From assembly GCA_036245805.1 (NCBI GenBank), contig BTRK01000002.1, forward strand, positions 26,591,067 to 26,655,066: DNA of 64,000 nt, written 5' to 3'. This DNA is from Pristionchus mayeri (taxonomy: Eukaryota > Nematoda > Chromadorea > Rhabditida > Neodiplogasteridae). Positions 31,601 through 46,080 of this stretch are shown one piece after another (within the stretch, counting starts at the first letter, position 1; each line of letters begins with the position of its first letter). The notes beneath the pieces are model-generated. The model searched no databases. It saw nothing but the letters and a program-made list of their open reading frames with translations, and was not told the DNA's origin. A program made the translations under genes and the position numbers.

Positions 31601-34600
31601 AAAGCCCGAGGGCGGAGCATCTGACGTCTCCTAACACGACCTTCTAAGCAGAAACGGCATTTTATTCGATACCTTCGATGAGTTTCAAAAATTGCGTTGG
31701 TAAAAGCCCGAGGGCGGAGCATCTGACGTCTCCTAACACGACCGTCTAAGCAGAAACGGCATTTTATTCGATACCTTCGATGAGTTTCAAATATTGCGTT
31801 GGCAAAAGCCCGAGGGCGGATCATCTGACGTCTCCTAACACGACCTTCGAAGCAGAAACTACATTTTATTCGATACCTTCGATGAGTTTCAAAAATTGCG
31901 TTGTCAAAAGCCCGAGGGCGAAGCTTCTGATGTCTCCTAACACGACCTTCTAAGCAGAAACTGCATTTTATTCGATACCTTTGATGAGTTTCAAAAATTG
32001 CGTTGGCAAAAACCCGAGGGCGGAGCATCTGACGTCTCCTAACACGACCTTCTAAGCAGAAATGGCATTTTATTCGATACCTTCGATGAGTTTCAAAAAT
32101 TGCGTTGGTAAAAGCCCGAGGGCGGAGCATCTGACGTCTCCTAACACGACCTTCGAAGCAGAAACTACATTTTATTCGATACCTTCGATGAGTTTCAAAA
32201 ATTGCGTTGTCAAAAGCCCGAGGGCGAAGCTTCTGATGTCTCCTAACACGACCTTCTAAGCAGAAACTGCATTTTATTCGATACCTTTGATGAGTTTCAA
32301 AAATTGCGTTGGCAAAAACCCGAGGGCGGAGCATCTGACGTCTCCTAACACGACCTTCTAAGCAGAAATGGCATTTTATTCGATACCTTCGATGAGTTTC
32401 AAAAATTGCGTTGGCAAAAGCCCGAGGGCGGAGCATCTGACGTCTCCTAACACGACCTTCTAAGCAGAAACTGCATTTTATTCGATACCTTCGATGAGTT
32501 TCAAAAATTGCGTTGGTAAAAGCCCGAGGGCGGAGCATCTGACGTCTCCTAACACGACCGTCTAAGCAGAAACGGCATTTTATTCGATACCTTTGATGAG
32601 TTTCAAAAATTGCGTTGGCAAAAACCCGAGGGCGGAGCATCTGACGTCTCCTAACACGACCTTCTAAGCAGAAATGGCATTTTATTCGATACCTTCGATG
32701 AGTTTCAAATATTGCGTTGGTAAAAGCCCGAGGGCAGAGCATCTGACGTCTCCTAACACGACCGTCTAAGCAGAAACGGCATTTTATTCGATACCTTCGA
32801 TGAGTTTCAAATATTGCGTTGGCAAAAGCCCGAGGGCGGATCATCTGACGTCTCCTAACACGACCTTCGAAGCAGAAACTACATTTTATTCGATACCTTC
32901 GATGAGTTTCAAAAATTGCGTTGTCAAAAGCCCGAGGGCGAAGCTTCTGATGTCTCCTAACACGACCTTCTAAGCAGAAACTGCATTTTATTCGATACCT
33001 TTGATGAGTTTCAAAAATTGCGTTGGCAAAAACCCGAGGGCGGAGCATCTGACGTCTCCTAACACGACCTTCTAAGCAGAAATGGCATTTTATTCGATAC
33101 CTTCGATGAGTTTCAAAAATTGCGTTGGCAAAAGCCCGAGGGCGGAGCATCTGACGTCTCCTAACACGACCTTCTAAGCAGAAACTGCATTTTATTCGAT
33201 ACCTTCGATGAGTTTCAAAAATTGCGTTGGTAAAAGCCCGAGGGCGGAGCATCTGACGTCTCCTAACACGACCGTCTAAGCAGAAACGGCATTTTATTCG
33301 ATACCTTCGATGAGTTTCAAATATTGCGTTGGCAAAAGCCCGAGGGCGGATCATCTGACGTCTCCTAACACGACCTTCGAAGCAGAAACTACATTTTATT
33401 CGATACCTTCGATGAGTTTCAAAAATTGCGTTGTCAAAAGCCCGAGGGCGAAGCTTCTGATGTCTCCTAACACGACCTTCTAAGCAGAAACTGCATTTTA
33501 TTCGATACCTTTGATGAGTTTCAAAAATTGCGTTGGCAAAAACCCGAGGGCGGAGCATCTGACGTCTCCTAACACGACCTTCTAAGCAGAAATGGCATTT
33601 TATTCGATACCTTCGATGAGTTTCAAAAATTGCGTTGGCAAAAGCCCGAGGGCGGAGCATCTGACGTCTCCTAACACGACCTTCTAAGCAGAAACTGCAT
33701 TTTATTCGATACCTTCGATGAGTTTCAAAAATTGCGTTGGTAAAAGCCCGAGGGCGGAGCATCTGACGTCTCCTAACACGACCGTCTAAGCAGAAACGGC
33801 ATTTTATTCGATACCTTTGATGAGTTTCAAAAATTGCGTTGGCAAAAACCCGAGGGCGGAGCATCTGACGTCTCCTAACACGACCTTCTAAGCAGAAATG
33901 GCATTTTATTCGATACCTTCGATGAGTTTCAAATATTGCGTTGGTAAAAGCCCGAGGGCAGAGCATCTGACGTCTCCTAACACGACCGTCTAAGCAGAAA
34001 CGGCATTTTATTCGATACCTTCGATGAGTTTCAAATATTGCGTTGGCAAAAGCCCGAGGGCGGATCATCTGACGTCTCCTAACACGACCTTCGAAGCAGA
34101 AACTACATTTTATTCGATACCTTCGATGAGTTTCAAAAATTGCGTTGTCAAAAGCCCGAGGGCGAAGCTTCTGATGTCTCCTAACACGACCTTCTAAGCA
34201 GAAACTGCATTTTATTCGATACCTTTGATGAGTTTCAAAAATTGCGTTGGCAAAAACCCGAGGGCGGAGCATCTGACGTCTCCTAACACGACCTTCTAAG
34301 CAGAAATGGCATTTTATTCGATACCTTCGATGAGTTTCAAAAATTGCGTTGGCAAAAGCCCGAGGGCGGAGCATCTGACGTCTCCTAACACGACCTTCTA
34401 AGCAGAAACTGCATTTTATTCGATACCTTCGATGAGTTTCAAAAATTGCGTTGGTAAAAGCCCGAGGGCGGAGCATCTGACGTCTCCTAACACGACCGTC
34501 TAAGCAGAAACGGCATTTTATTCGATACCTTCGATGAGTTTCAAATATTGCGTTGGCAAAAGCCCGAGGGCGGATCATCTGACGTCTCCTAACACGACCT

Positions 34601-34782
34601 TCGAAGCAGAAACTACATTTTATTCGATACCTTCGATGAGTTTCAAAAATTGCGTTGTCAAAAGCCCGAGGGCGAAGCTTCTGATGTCTCCTAACACGAC
34701 CTTCTAAGCAGAAACTGCATTTTATTCGATACCTTTGATGAGTTTCAAAAATTGCGTTGGCAAAAACCCGAGGGCGGAGCAT
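28624..34782 (-). other. Open frame through the satellite, 2052 codons, with 5-mer higher-order repeats
   Basis: About 60 monomers in one frame, bounded on the left by an A-tract unit that supplies a TAA stop. Units with ggatcatctg (Met-Ile instead of Met-Leu) recur with spacing of 510 bases (5 monomers), for example near 32840 and 33350 and near 34062 and 34572, with some larger gaps. A block order V, D, MI, T, H (by the distinguishing residues) repeats many times. It is interpreted as higher-order satellite structure rather than a protein gene. Confidence 0.7.
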
Positions 34783-35151
34783 CTGACGTCTCCTAACACG
34801 ACCTTCTAAGCAGAAATGGCATTTTATTCGATACCTTCGATGAGGTTAAAAAAAAGCGTTGGCAAAAGCCCGAGGGCGGAGCATCTGACGTCTCCTAACA
34901 CGACCTTCGAAGCAGAAACTACATTTTATTCGATACCTTCGATGAGTTTCAAAAATTGCGTTGTCAAAAGCCCGAGGGCGAAGCTTCTGATGTCTCCTAA
35001 CACGACCTTCTAAGCAGAAACTGCATTTTATTCGATACCTTTGATGAGTTTCAAAAATTGCGTTGGCAAAAACCCGAGGGCGGAGCATCTGACGTCTCCT
35101 AACACGACCTTCTAAGCAGAAATGGCATTTTATTCGATACCTTCGATGAGG

Positions 35152-38100
35152 TTAAAAAAAAGCGTTGGCAAAAGCCCGAGGGCGGAGCATCTGACTTCTC
35201 CTAACACGACCTTCTAAGCAGAAACTGCATTTTATTCGATACCTTCGATGAGTTTCAAAAATTGCGTTGGCAAAAGCCCGAGGGCGGAGCATCTGACGTC
35301 TCCTAACACGACCTTGTAAGCAGAAACGGCATTTTATTCGATACCTTCGATGAGTTTCAAAAATTGCGTTGGCAAAAGCCCGAGGGCGGAGCATCTGACG
35401 TCTCCTAACACGACCTTCTAAGCAGAAACTGCATTTTATTCGATACATTTGATGAGTTTCAAAAATTGCTTTTTTAAATGCCCGAGGGCGGATCATCTGA
35501 CGTCTCCTAACACGACCTTCGAAGCAGAAACTGCATTTTATTCGATACCTTCGATGAGTTTCAAAAATTGCGTTGGTAAAAGCCCGAGGGCGGAGCATCT
35601 GACGTCTCCTAACACGACCTTCTAAGCAGAAACTGCATTTTATTCGATACCTTTGATGAGTTTCAAAAATTGCGTTGGCAAAAACCCGAGGGCGGAGCAT
35701 CTGACGTCTCCTAACACGACCTTCTAAGCAGAAATGGCATTTTATTCGATACCTTCGATGAGGTTAAAAAAAAGCGTTGGCAAAAGCCCGAGGGCGGAGC
35801 ATCTGACTTCTCCTAACACGACCTTCTAAGCAGAAACTGCATTTTATTCGATACCTTCGATGAGTTTCAAAAATTGCGTTGGCAAAAGCCCGAGGGCGGA
35901 GCATCTGACGTCTCCTAACACGACCTTGTAAGCAGAAACGGCATTTTATTCGATACCTTCGATGAGTTTCAAAAATTGCGTTGGCAAAAGCCCGAGGGCG
36001 GAGCATCTGACGTCTCCTAACACGACCTTCTAAGCAGAAACTGCATTTTATTCGATACATTTGATGAGTTTCAAAAATTGCTTTTTTAAATGCCCGAGGG
36101 CGGATCATCTGACGTCTCCTAACACGACCTTGTAAGCAGAAATGGCATTTTATTCGATACCTTCGATGAGTTTCAAAAATTGCGTTGGCAAAAGCCCGAG
36201 GGCGGAGCATCTGACGTCTCCTAACACGACCTTCTAAGCAGAAACTGCATTTTATTCGATACCTTCGATGAGTTTCAAAAATTGCGTTGGTAAAAGCCCG
36301 AGGGCGGAGCATCTGACGTCTCCTAACACGACCGTCTAAGCAGAAACGGCATTTTATTCGATACCTTCGATGAGTTTCAAATATTGCGTTGGCAAAAGCC
36401 CGAGGGCGGATCATCTGACGTCTCCTAACACGACCTTCGAAGCAGAAACTACATTTTATTCGATACCTTCGATGAGTTTCAAAAATTGCGTTGTCAAAAG
36501 CCCGAGGGCGAAGCTTCTGATGTCTCCTAACACGACCTTCTAAGCAGAAACTGCATTTTATTCGATACCTTTGATGAGTTTCAAAAATTGCGTTGGCAAA
36601 AACCCGAGGGCGGAGCATCTGACGTCTCCTAACACGACCTTCTAAGCAGAAATGGCATTTTATTCGATACCTTCGATGAGGTTAAAAAAAGCGTTGGCAA
36701 AAGCCCGAGGGCGGAGCATCTGACTTCTCCTAACACGACCTTCTAAGCAGAAACTGCATTTTATTCGATACCTTCGATGAGTTTCAAAAATTGCGTTGGC
36801 AAAAGCCCGAGGGCGGAGCATCTGACGTCTCCTAACACGACCTTCTAAGCAGAAACTGCATTTTATTCGATACCTTCGATGAGGTTAAAAAAAAGCGTTG
36901 GCAAAAGCCCGAGGGCGGAGCATCTGACTTCTCCTAACACGACCTTCTAAGCAGAAACTGCATTTTATTCGATACCTTCGATGAGTTTCAAAAATTGCTT
37001 TTTTAAATGCCCGAGGGCGGATCATCTGACGTCTCCTAACACGACCTTCGAAGCAGAAACTGCATTTTATTCGATACCTTCGATGAGTTTCAAAAATTGC
37101 GTTGGTAAAAGCCCGAGGGCGGAGCATCTGACGTCTCCTAACACGACCTTCTAAGCAGAAACTGCATTTTATTCGATACATTTGATGAGTTTCAAAAATT
37201 GCTTTTTTAAATGCCCGAGGGCGGATCATCTGACGTCTCCTAACACGACCTTCGAAGCAGAAACTGCATTTTATTCGATACCTTCGATGAGTTTCAAAAA
37301 TTGCGTTGGTAAAAGCCCGAGGGCGGAGCATCTGACGTCTCCTAACACGACCTTCTAAGCAGAAACTGCATTTTATTCGATACCTTTGATGAGTTTCAAA
37401 AATTGCGTTGGCAAAAACCCGAGGGCGGAGCATCTGACGTCTCCTAACACGACCTTCTAAGCAGAAATGGCATTTTATTCGATACCTTCGATGAGGTTAA
37501 AAAAAAGCGTTGGCAAAAGCCCGAGGGCGGAGCATCTGACTTCTCCTAACACGACCTTCTAAGCAGAAACTGCATTTTATTCGATACCTTCGATGAGTTT
37601 CAAAAATTGCGTTGGCAAAAGCCCGAGGGCGGAGCATCTGACGTCTCCTAACACGACCTTGTAAGCAGAAACGGCATTTTATTCGATACCTTCGATGAGT
37701 TTCAAAAATTGCGTTGGCAAAAGCCCGAGGGCGGAGCATCTGACGTCTCCTAACACGACCTTCTAAGCAGAAACTGCATTTTATTCGATACATTTGATGA
37801 GTTTCAAAAATTGCTTTTTTAAATGCCCGAGGGCGGATCATCTGACGTCTCCTAACACGACCTTGTAAGCAGAAATGGCATTTTATTCGATACCTTCGAT
37901 GAGTTTCAAAAATTGCGTTGGCAAAAGCCCGAGGGCGGAGCATCTGACGTCTCCTAACACGACCTTCTAAGCAGAAACTGCATTTTATTCGATACCTTCG
38001 ATGAGTTTCAAAAATTGCGTTGGTAAAAGCCCGAGGGCGGAGCATCTGACGTCTCCTAACACGACCGTCTAAGCAGAAACGGCATTTTATTCGATACCTT

Positions 38101-39717
38101 CGATGAGTTTCAAATATTGCGTTGGCAAAAGCCCGAGGGCGGATCATCTGACGTCTCCTAACACGACCTTCGAAGCAGAAACTACATTTTATTCGATACC
38201 TTCGATGAGTTTCAAAAATTGCGTTGTCAAAAGCCCGAGGGCGAAGCTTCTGATGTCTCCTAACACGACCTTCTAAGCAGAAACTGCATTTTATTCGATA
38301 CCTTTGATGAGTTTCAAAAATTGCGTTGGCAAAAACCCGAGGGCGGAGCATCTGACGTCTCCTAACACGACCTTCTAAGCAGAAATGGCATTTTATTCGA
38401 TACCTTCGATGAGGTTAAAAAAAGCGTTGGCAAAAGCCCGAGGGCGGAGCATCTGACTTCTCCTAACACGACCTTCTAAGCAGAAACTGCATTTTATTCG
38501 ATACCTTCGATGAGTTTCAAAAATTGCGTTGGCAAAAGCCCGAGGGCGGAGCATCTGACGTCTCCTAACACGACCTTCTAAGCAGAAACTGCATTTTATT
38601 CGATACCTTCGATGAGGTTAAAAAAAAGCGTTGGCAAAAGCCCGAGGGCGGAGCATCTGACTTCTCCTAACACGACCTTCTAAGCAGAAACTGCATTTTA
38701 TTCGATACCTTCGATGAGTTTCAAAAATTGCGTTGGCAAAAACCCGAGGGCGGAGCATCTGACGTCTCCTAACACGACCTTCTAAGCAGAAATGGCATTT
38801 TATTCGATACCTTCGATGAGGTTAAAAAAAAGCGTTGGCAAAAGCCCGAGGGCGGAGCATCTGACTTCTCCTAACACGACCTTCTAAGCAGAAACTGCAT
38901 TTTATTCGATACCTTCGATGAGTTTCAAAAATTGCGTTGGCAAAAGCCCGAGGGCGGAGCATCTGACGTCTCCTAACACGACCTTGTAAGCAGAAACGGC
39001 ATTTTATTCGATACCTTCGATGAGTTTCAAAAATTGCGTTGGCAAAAGCCCGAGGGCGGAGCATCTGACGTCTCCTAACACGACCTTCTAAGCAGAAACT
39101 GCATTTTATTCGATACATTTGATGAGTTTCAAAAATTGCTTTTTTAAATGCCCGAGGGCGGATCATCTGACGTCTCCTAACACGACCTTGTAAGCAGAAA
39201 TGGCATTTTATTCGATACCTTCGATGAGTTTCAAAAATTGCGTTGGCAAAAGCCCGAGGGCGGAGCATCTGACGTCTCCTAACACGACCTTCTAAGCAGA
39301 AACTGCATTTTATTCGATACCTTCGATGAGTTTCAAAAATTGCGTTGGTAAAAGCCCGAGGGCGGAGCATCTGACGTCTCCTAACACGACCGTCTAAGCA
39401 GAAACGGCATTTTATTCGATACCTTCGATGAGTTTCAAATATTGCGTTGGCAAAAGCCCGAGGGCGGATCATCTGACGTCTCCTAACACGACCTTCGAAG
39501 CAGAAACTACATTTTATTCGATACCTTCGATGAGTTTCAAAAATTGCGTTGTCAAAAGCCCGAGGGCGAAGCTTCTGATGTCTCCTAACACGACCTTCTA
39601 AGCAGAAACTGCATTTTATTCGATACCTTTGATGAGTTTCAAAAATTGCGTTGGCAAAAACCCGAGGGCGGAGCATCTGACGTCTCCTAACACGACCTTC
39701 TAAGCAGAAATGGCATT
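35152..39717 (-). repeat. Higher-order block with three identical 8.4-monomer segments
   Basis: Frames at 35764-36618, 37497-38351 and 38822-39676 give the same 284 residues. The spacings are 1733 (17 x 102 minus 1) and 1325 (13 x 102 minus 1), and the missing base in each comes from a 7-A instead of 8-A tract (near 36684, 38416). The variant ccttgtaagcag, with LQG in place of LEG, is confined to about 35.3-43.1 kb. Confidence 0.85.
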
Positions 39718-42700
39718 TTATTCGATACCTTCGATGAGGTTAAAAAAAGCGTTGGCAAAAGCCCGAGGGCGGAGCATCTGACTTCTCCTAACACGACCTT
39801 CTAAGCAGAAACTGCATTTTATTCGATACCTTCGATGAGTTTCAAAAATTGCGTTGGCAAAAGCCCGAGGGCGGAGCATCTGACGTCTCCTAACACGACC
39901 TTGTAAGCAGAAACGGCATTTTATTCGATACCTTCGATGAGTTTCAAAAATTGCGTTGGCAAAAGCCCGAGGGCGGAGCATCTGACGTCTCCTAACACGA
40001 CCTTCTAAGCAGAAACTGCATTTTATTCGATACATTTGATGAGTTTCAAAAATTGCTTTTTTAAATGCCCGAGGGCGGAGCATCTGACGTCTCCTAACAC
40101 GACCTTCGAAGCAGAAACTACATTTTATTCGATACCTTCGATGAGTTTCAAAAATTGCGTTGTCAAAAGCCCGAGGGCGAAGCTTCTGATGTCTCCTAAC
40201 ACGACCTTCTAAGCAGAAACTGCATTTTATTCGATACATTTGATGAGTTTCAAAAATTGCTATTTTAAAAGCCCGAGGGCGGAGCATCTGACGTCTCCTA
40301 ACACGATTTTCTAAGCAGAAACTGCATTTTATTCGATACCTTTGATGAGTTTCAAAAATTGCGTTGGCAAAAACCCGAGGGCGGAGCATCTGACGTCTCC
40401 TAACACGACCTTCTAAGCAGAAATGGCATTTTATTCGATACCTTCGATGAGTTTCAAAAATTGCGTTGGCAAAAGCCCGAGGGCGGAGCATCTGACGTCT
40501 CCTAACACGACCTTCTAAGCAGAAATGGCATTTTATTCGATACCTTCGATGAGTTTCAAAAATTGCGTTGGCAAAAGCCCGAGGGCGGAGCATCTGACGT
40601 CTCCTAACACGAACTTCTAAGCAGAAACTGCATTTTATTCGATACCTTCGATGAGGTTAAAAAAAAGCGTTGGCAAAAGCCCGAGGGCGGAGCATCTGAC
40701 GTCTCCTAACACGACCTTCTAAGGAGAAACTGCATTTTATTCGATACCTTCGATGAGTTTCAAAAATTGCGTTGGCAAAAGCCCGAGGGCGGAGCATCTG
40801 ACGTCTCCTAACACGACCTTCGAAGCAGAAACTACATTTTATTCGATACCTTCGATGAGTTTCAAAAATTGCGTTGCAAAAGCCCGAGGGCGGAGCATCT
40901 GACGTCTCCTAACACGACCTTCTAAGCAGAAACTGCATTTTATTCGATACCTTCGATGAGGTTAAAAAAAAGCGTTGGCAAAAGCCCGAGGGCGGAGCAT
41001 CTGACGTCTCCTAACACGACCTTCTAAGCAGAAATGGCATTTTATTCGATACCTTCGATGAGTTTCAAAAATTGCGTTGGCAAAAGCCCGAGGGCGGAGC
41101 ATCTGACGTCTCCTAACACGACCTTCTAAGCAGAAACTGCATTTTATTCGATACCTTCGATGAGGTTAAAAAAAAGCGTTGGCAAAAGCCCGAGGGCGGA
41201 GCATCTGACTTCTCCTAACACGACCTTCTAAGCAGAAACTGCATTTTATTCGATACCTTCGATGAGTTTCAAAAATTGCGTTGGCAAAAGCCCGAGGGCG
41301 GAGCATCTGACGTCTCCTAACACGACCTTGTAAGCAGAAACCGCATTTTATTCGATACCTTCGATGAGTTTCAAAAATTGCGTTGTCAAAAGCCCGAGGG
41401 CGGAGCATCTGACGTCTCCTAACACGACCTTCGAAGCAGAAACTACATTTTATTCGATACCTTCGATGAGTTTCAAAAATTGCGTTGTCAAAAGCCCGAG
41501 GGCGAAGCTTCTGATGTCTCCTAACACGACCTTCTAAGCAGAAACTGCATTTTATTCGATACCTTTGATGAGTTTCAAAAATTGCGTTGGCAAAAACCCG
41601 AGGGCGGAGCATCTGACGTCTCCTAACACGACCTTCTAAGCAGAAATGGCATTTTATTCGATACCTTCGATGAGTTTCAAAAATTGCGTTGGCAAAAGCC
41701 CGAGGGCGGAGCATCTGACGTCTCCTAACACGACCTTCTAAGCAGAAACTGCATTTTATTCGATACCTTCGATGAGGTTAAAAAAAAGCGTTGGCAAAAG
41801 CCCGAGGGCGGAGCATCTGACTTCTCCTAACACGACCTTCTAAGCAGAAACTGCATTTTATTCGATACCTTCGATGAGTTTCAAAAATTGCGTTGGCAAA
41901 AGCCCGAGGGCGGAGCATCTGACGTCTCCTAACACGACCTTGTAAGCAGAAACGGCATTTTATTCGATACCTTCGATGAGTTTCAAAAATTGCGTTGGCA
42001 AAAGCCCGAGGGCGGAACATCTGACGTCTCCTAACACGACCTTCTAAGCAGAAACTGCATTTTATTCGATACATTTGATGAGTTTCAAAAATTGCTTTTT
42101 TAAATGCCCGAGGGCGGAGCATCTGACGTCTCCTAACACGACCTTCGAAGCAGAAACTACATTTTATTCGATACCTTCGATGAGTTTCAAAAATTGCGTT
42201 GGCAAAAGCCCGAGGGCGGAGCATCTGATGTCTCCTAACACGACCTTCTAAGCAGAAACTGCATTTTATTCGATACCTTTGATGAGTTTCAAAAATTGCG
42301 TTGGCAAAAGCCCGAGGGCGGAGCATCTGACGTCTCCTAACACGACCTTCTAAGCAGAAACTACATTTTATTCGATACCTTCGATGAGTTTCAAAAATTG
42401 CGTTGTCAAAAGCCCGAGGGCGAAGCTTCTGATGTCTCCTAACACGACCTTCTAAATAGAAACGGCATTTTATTCGATACCTTCGATGAGTTTCAAAAAT
42501 TGCGTTGGCAAAAGCCCGAGGGCGGAGCATCTGACGTCTCCTAACACGACCTTCTAAGCAGAAACTACATTTTATTCGATACCTTCGATGAGTTTCAAAA
42601 ATTGCGTTGTCAAAAGCCCGAGGGCGAAGCTTCTGATGTCTCCTAACACGACCTTCTAAGCAGAAACTGCATTTTATTCGATACCTTTGATGAGTTTCAA

Positions 42701-44426
42701 AAATTGCGTTGGCAAAAACCCGAGGGCGGAGCATCTGACGTCTCCTAACACGACCTTCTAAGCAGAAATGGCATTTTATTCGATACTTTCGATGAGTTTC
42801 AAAAATTGCGTTGGCAAAAGCCCGAGGGCGGAGCATCTGACGTCTCCTAACACGACCTTCTAAGCAGAAACTGCATTTTATTCGATACCTTCGATGAGGT
42901 TAAAAAAAAGCGTTGGCAAAAGCCCGAGGGCGGAGCATCTGACTTCTCCTAACACGACCTTCTAAGCAGAAACTGCATTTTATTCGATACCTTCGATGAG
43001 TTTCAAAAATTGCGTTGGCAAAAGCCCTAGGGCGGAGCATCTGACGTCTCCTAACACGACCTTGTAAGCAGAAACGGCATTTTATTCGATACCTTCGATG
43101 AGTTTCAAAAATTGCGTTGGCAAAAGCCCGAGGGCGGAGCATCTGACGTCTCCTAACACGACCTTCTAAGCAGAAACTGCATTTTATTCGATACATTTGA
43201 TGAGTTTCAAAAATTGCTTTTTTAAATGGCCGAGGGCGGAGCATCTGACGTCTCCTAACACGACCTTCGAAGCAGAAACTACATTTTATTCGATACCTTC
43301 GATGAGTTTCAAAAATTGCGTTGTCAAAAGCCCGAGGGCGAAGCTTCTGATGTCTCCTAACACGACCTTCTAAGCAGAAACTGCATTTTATTCGATACAT
43401 TTGATGAGTTTCAAAAATTGCTTTTTTAAAAGCCCGAGGGCGGAGCATCTGACGTCTCCTAACACGATTTTCTAAGCAGAAACTGCATTTTATTCGATAC
43501 CTTTGATGAGTTTCAAAAATTGCGTTGGCAAAAACCCGAGGGCGGAGCATCTGACGTCTCCTAACACGACCTTCTAAGCAGAAATGGCATTTTATTCGAT
43601 ACCTTCGATGAGTTTCAAAAATTGCGTTGGCAAAAGCCCGAGGGCGGAGCATCTGACGTCTCCTAACACGACCTTCGAAGCAGAAACTACGTTTTATTCG
43701 ATACCTTTAATGAGTTTCAAAAATTGCGTTGGCAAAAGCCCGAGGGCGGAGCATCTGACGTCTCCTAACACGACTTTCTAAGCAGAAACGGCATTTTATT
43801 CGATACCTTTGATGAGTTTCAAAAATTGCGTTGGCAAAAACCCGAGGGCGGAGCATCTGACGTCTCCTAACACGACCTTCTAAGCAGAAACGGCATTTTA
43901 TTCGATACATTTGATGAGTTTCAAAAATTGCGTTGGCAAAAGCCCGAGGGCGGAGCATCTGACGTCACCTAACACGACCTTCTAAATAGAAACGGCATTT
44001 TATTCGATACCTTCGATGAGTTTCAAAAATTGCGTTGGCAAAAGCCCGAGGGCGGAGCATCTGACGTCTCCTAACACGACCTTCGAAGCAGAAACTACAT
44101 TTTATTCGATACCTTCGATGAGTTTCAAAAATTGCGTTGTCAAAAGCCCGAGGGCGAAGCTTCTGATGTCTCCTAACACGACCTTCTAAGCAGAAACTGC
44201 ATTTTATTCGATACCTTTGATGAGTTTCAAAAATTGCGTTGGCAAAAACCCGAGGGCGGAGCATCTGACGTCTCCTAACACGACCTTCTAAGCAGAAATG
44301 GCATTTTATTCGATACCTTCGATGAGTTTCAAAAATTGCGTTGGCAAAAGCCCGAGGGCGGAGCATCTGACGTCTCCTAACACGAACTTCTAAGCAGAAA
44401 CTGCATTTTATTCGATACCTTCGATG

Positions 44427-46080
44427 AGGTTAAAAAAAAGCGTTGGCAAAAGCCCGAGGGCGGAGCATCTGACGTCTCCTAACACGACCTTCTAAGCAGA
44501 AATGGCATTTTATTCGATACCTTCGATGAGTTTCAAAAATTGCGTTGGCAAAAGCCCGAGGGCGGAGCATCTGACGTCTCCTAACACGAACTTCTAAGCA
44601 GAAACTGCATTTTATTCGATACCTTCGATGAGGTTAAAAAAAAGCGTTGGCAAAAGCCCGAGGGCGGAGCATCTGACGTCTCCTAACACGACCTTCTAAG
44701 CAGAAATGGCATTTTATTCGATACCTTCGATGAGTTTCAAAAATTGCGTTGGCAAAAGCCCGAGGGCGGAGCATCTGACGTCTCCTAACACGACCTTCTA
44801 AGCAGAAATGGCATTTTATTCGATACCTTCGATGAGTTTCAAAAATTGCGTTGGCAAAAGCCCGAGGGCGGAGCATCTGACGTCTCCTAACACGAACTTC
44901 TAAGCAGAAACTGCATTTTATTCGATACCTTCGATGAGGTTAAAAAAAAGCGTTGGCAAAAGCCCGAGGGCGGAGCATCTGACGTCTCCTAACACGACCT
45001 TCTAAGGAGAAACTGCATTTTATTCGATACCTTTGATGAGTTTCAAAAATTGCGTTGGCAAAAGCCCGAGGGCGGAGCATCTGACGTCTCCTAACACGAC
45101 CTTCTAAGCAGAAACTGCATTTTATTCGATACCTTCGATGAGGTTAAAAAAAAGCGTTGGCAAAAGCCCGAGGGCGGAGCATCTGACGTCTCCTAACACG
45201 ACCTTCTAAGCAGAAACTGCATTTTATTCGATACCTTCGATGAGTTTCAAAAATTGCGTTGGCAAAAGCCCGAGGGCGGAGCATCTGACGTCTCCTAACA
45301 CGACCTTCGAAGCAGAAACTACATTTTATTCGATACCTTCGATGAGTTTCAAAAATTGCGTTGGCAAAAGCCCGAGGGCGGAGCATCTGACGTCTCCTAA
45401 CACGACCTTCTAAGCAGAAACTGCATTTTATTCGATACCTTCGATGAGGTTAAAAAAAAGCGTTGGCAAAAGCCCGAGGGCGGAGCATCTGACGTCTCCT
45501 AACACGACCTTCTAAGCAGAAACTGCATTTTATTCGATACCTTCGATGAGTTTCAAAAATTGCGTTGGCAAAAGCCCGAGGGCGGAGCATCTGACGTCTC
45601 CTAACACGACCTTCTAAGCAGAAATGGCATTTTATTCGATACCTTCGATGAGTTTCAAAAATTGCGTTGGCAAAAGCCCGAGGGCGGAGCATCTGACGTC
45701 TCCTAACACGAACTTCTAAGCAGAAACTGCATTTTATTCGATACCTTCGATGAGGTTAAAAAAAAGCGTTGGCAAAAGCCCGAGGGCGGAGCATCTGACG
45801 TCTCCTAACACGACCTTCTAAGGAGAAACTGCATTTTATTCGATACCTTCGATGAGTTTCAAAAATTGCGTTGGCAAAAGCCCGAGGGCGGAGCATCTGA
45901 CGTCTCCTAACACGACCTTCTAAGCAGAAATGGCATTTTATTCGATACCTTCGATGAGTTTCAAAAATTGCGTTGGCAAAAGCCCGAGGGCGGAGCATCT
46001 GACGTCTCCTAACACGAACTTCTAAGCAGAAACTGCATTTTATTCGATACCTTCGATGAGGTTAAAAAAAAGCGTTGGCA
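44427..46080 (-). repeat. Trimer higher-order repeat marked by A-tract monomers
   Basis: The gaggttaaaaaaaagcg unit occurs at about 44430, 44634, 44940, 45144, 45450, 45756 and 46062, so the spacings are 204 or 306 bases (two or three monomers). Each occurrence creates an in-frame TAA on the minus strand and chops the frame into 80-codon pieces. Companion variants acgaacttc and ctaaggagaaac are shared here. Confidence 0.85.
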
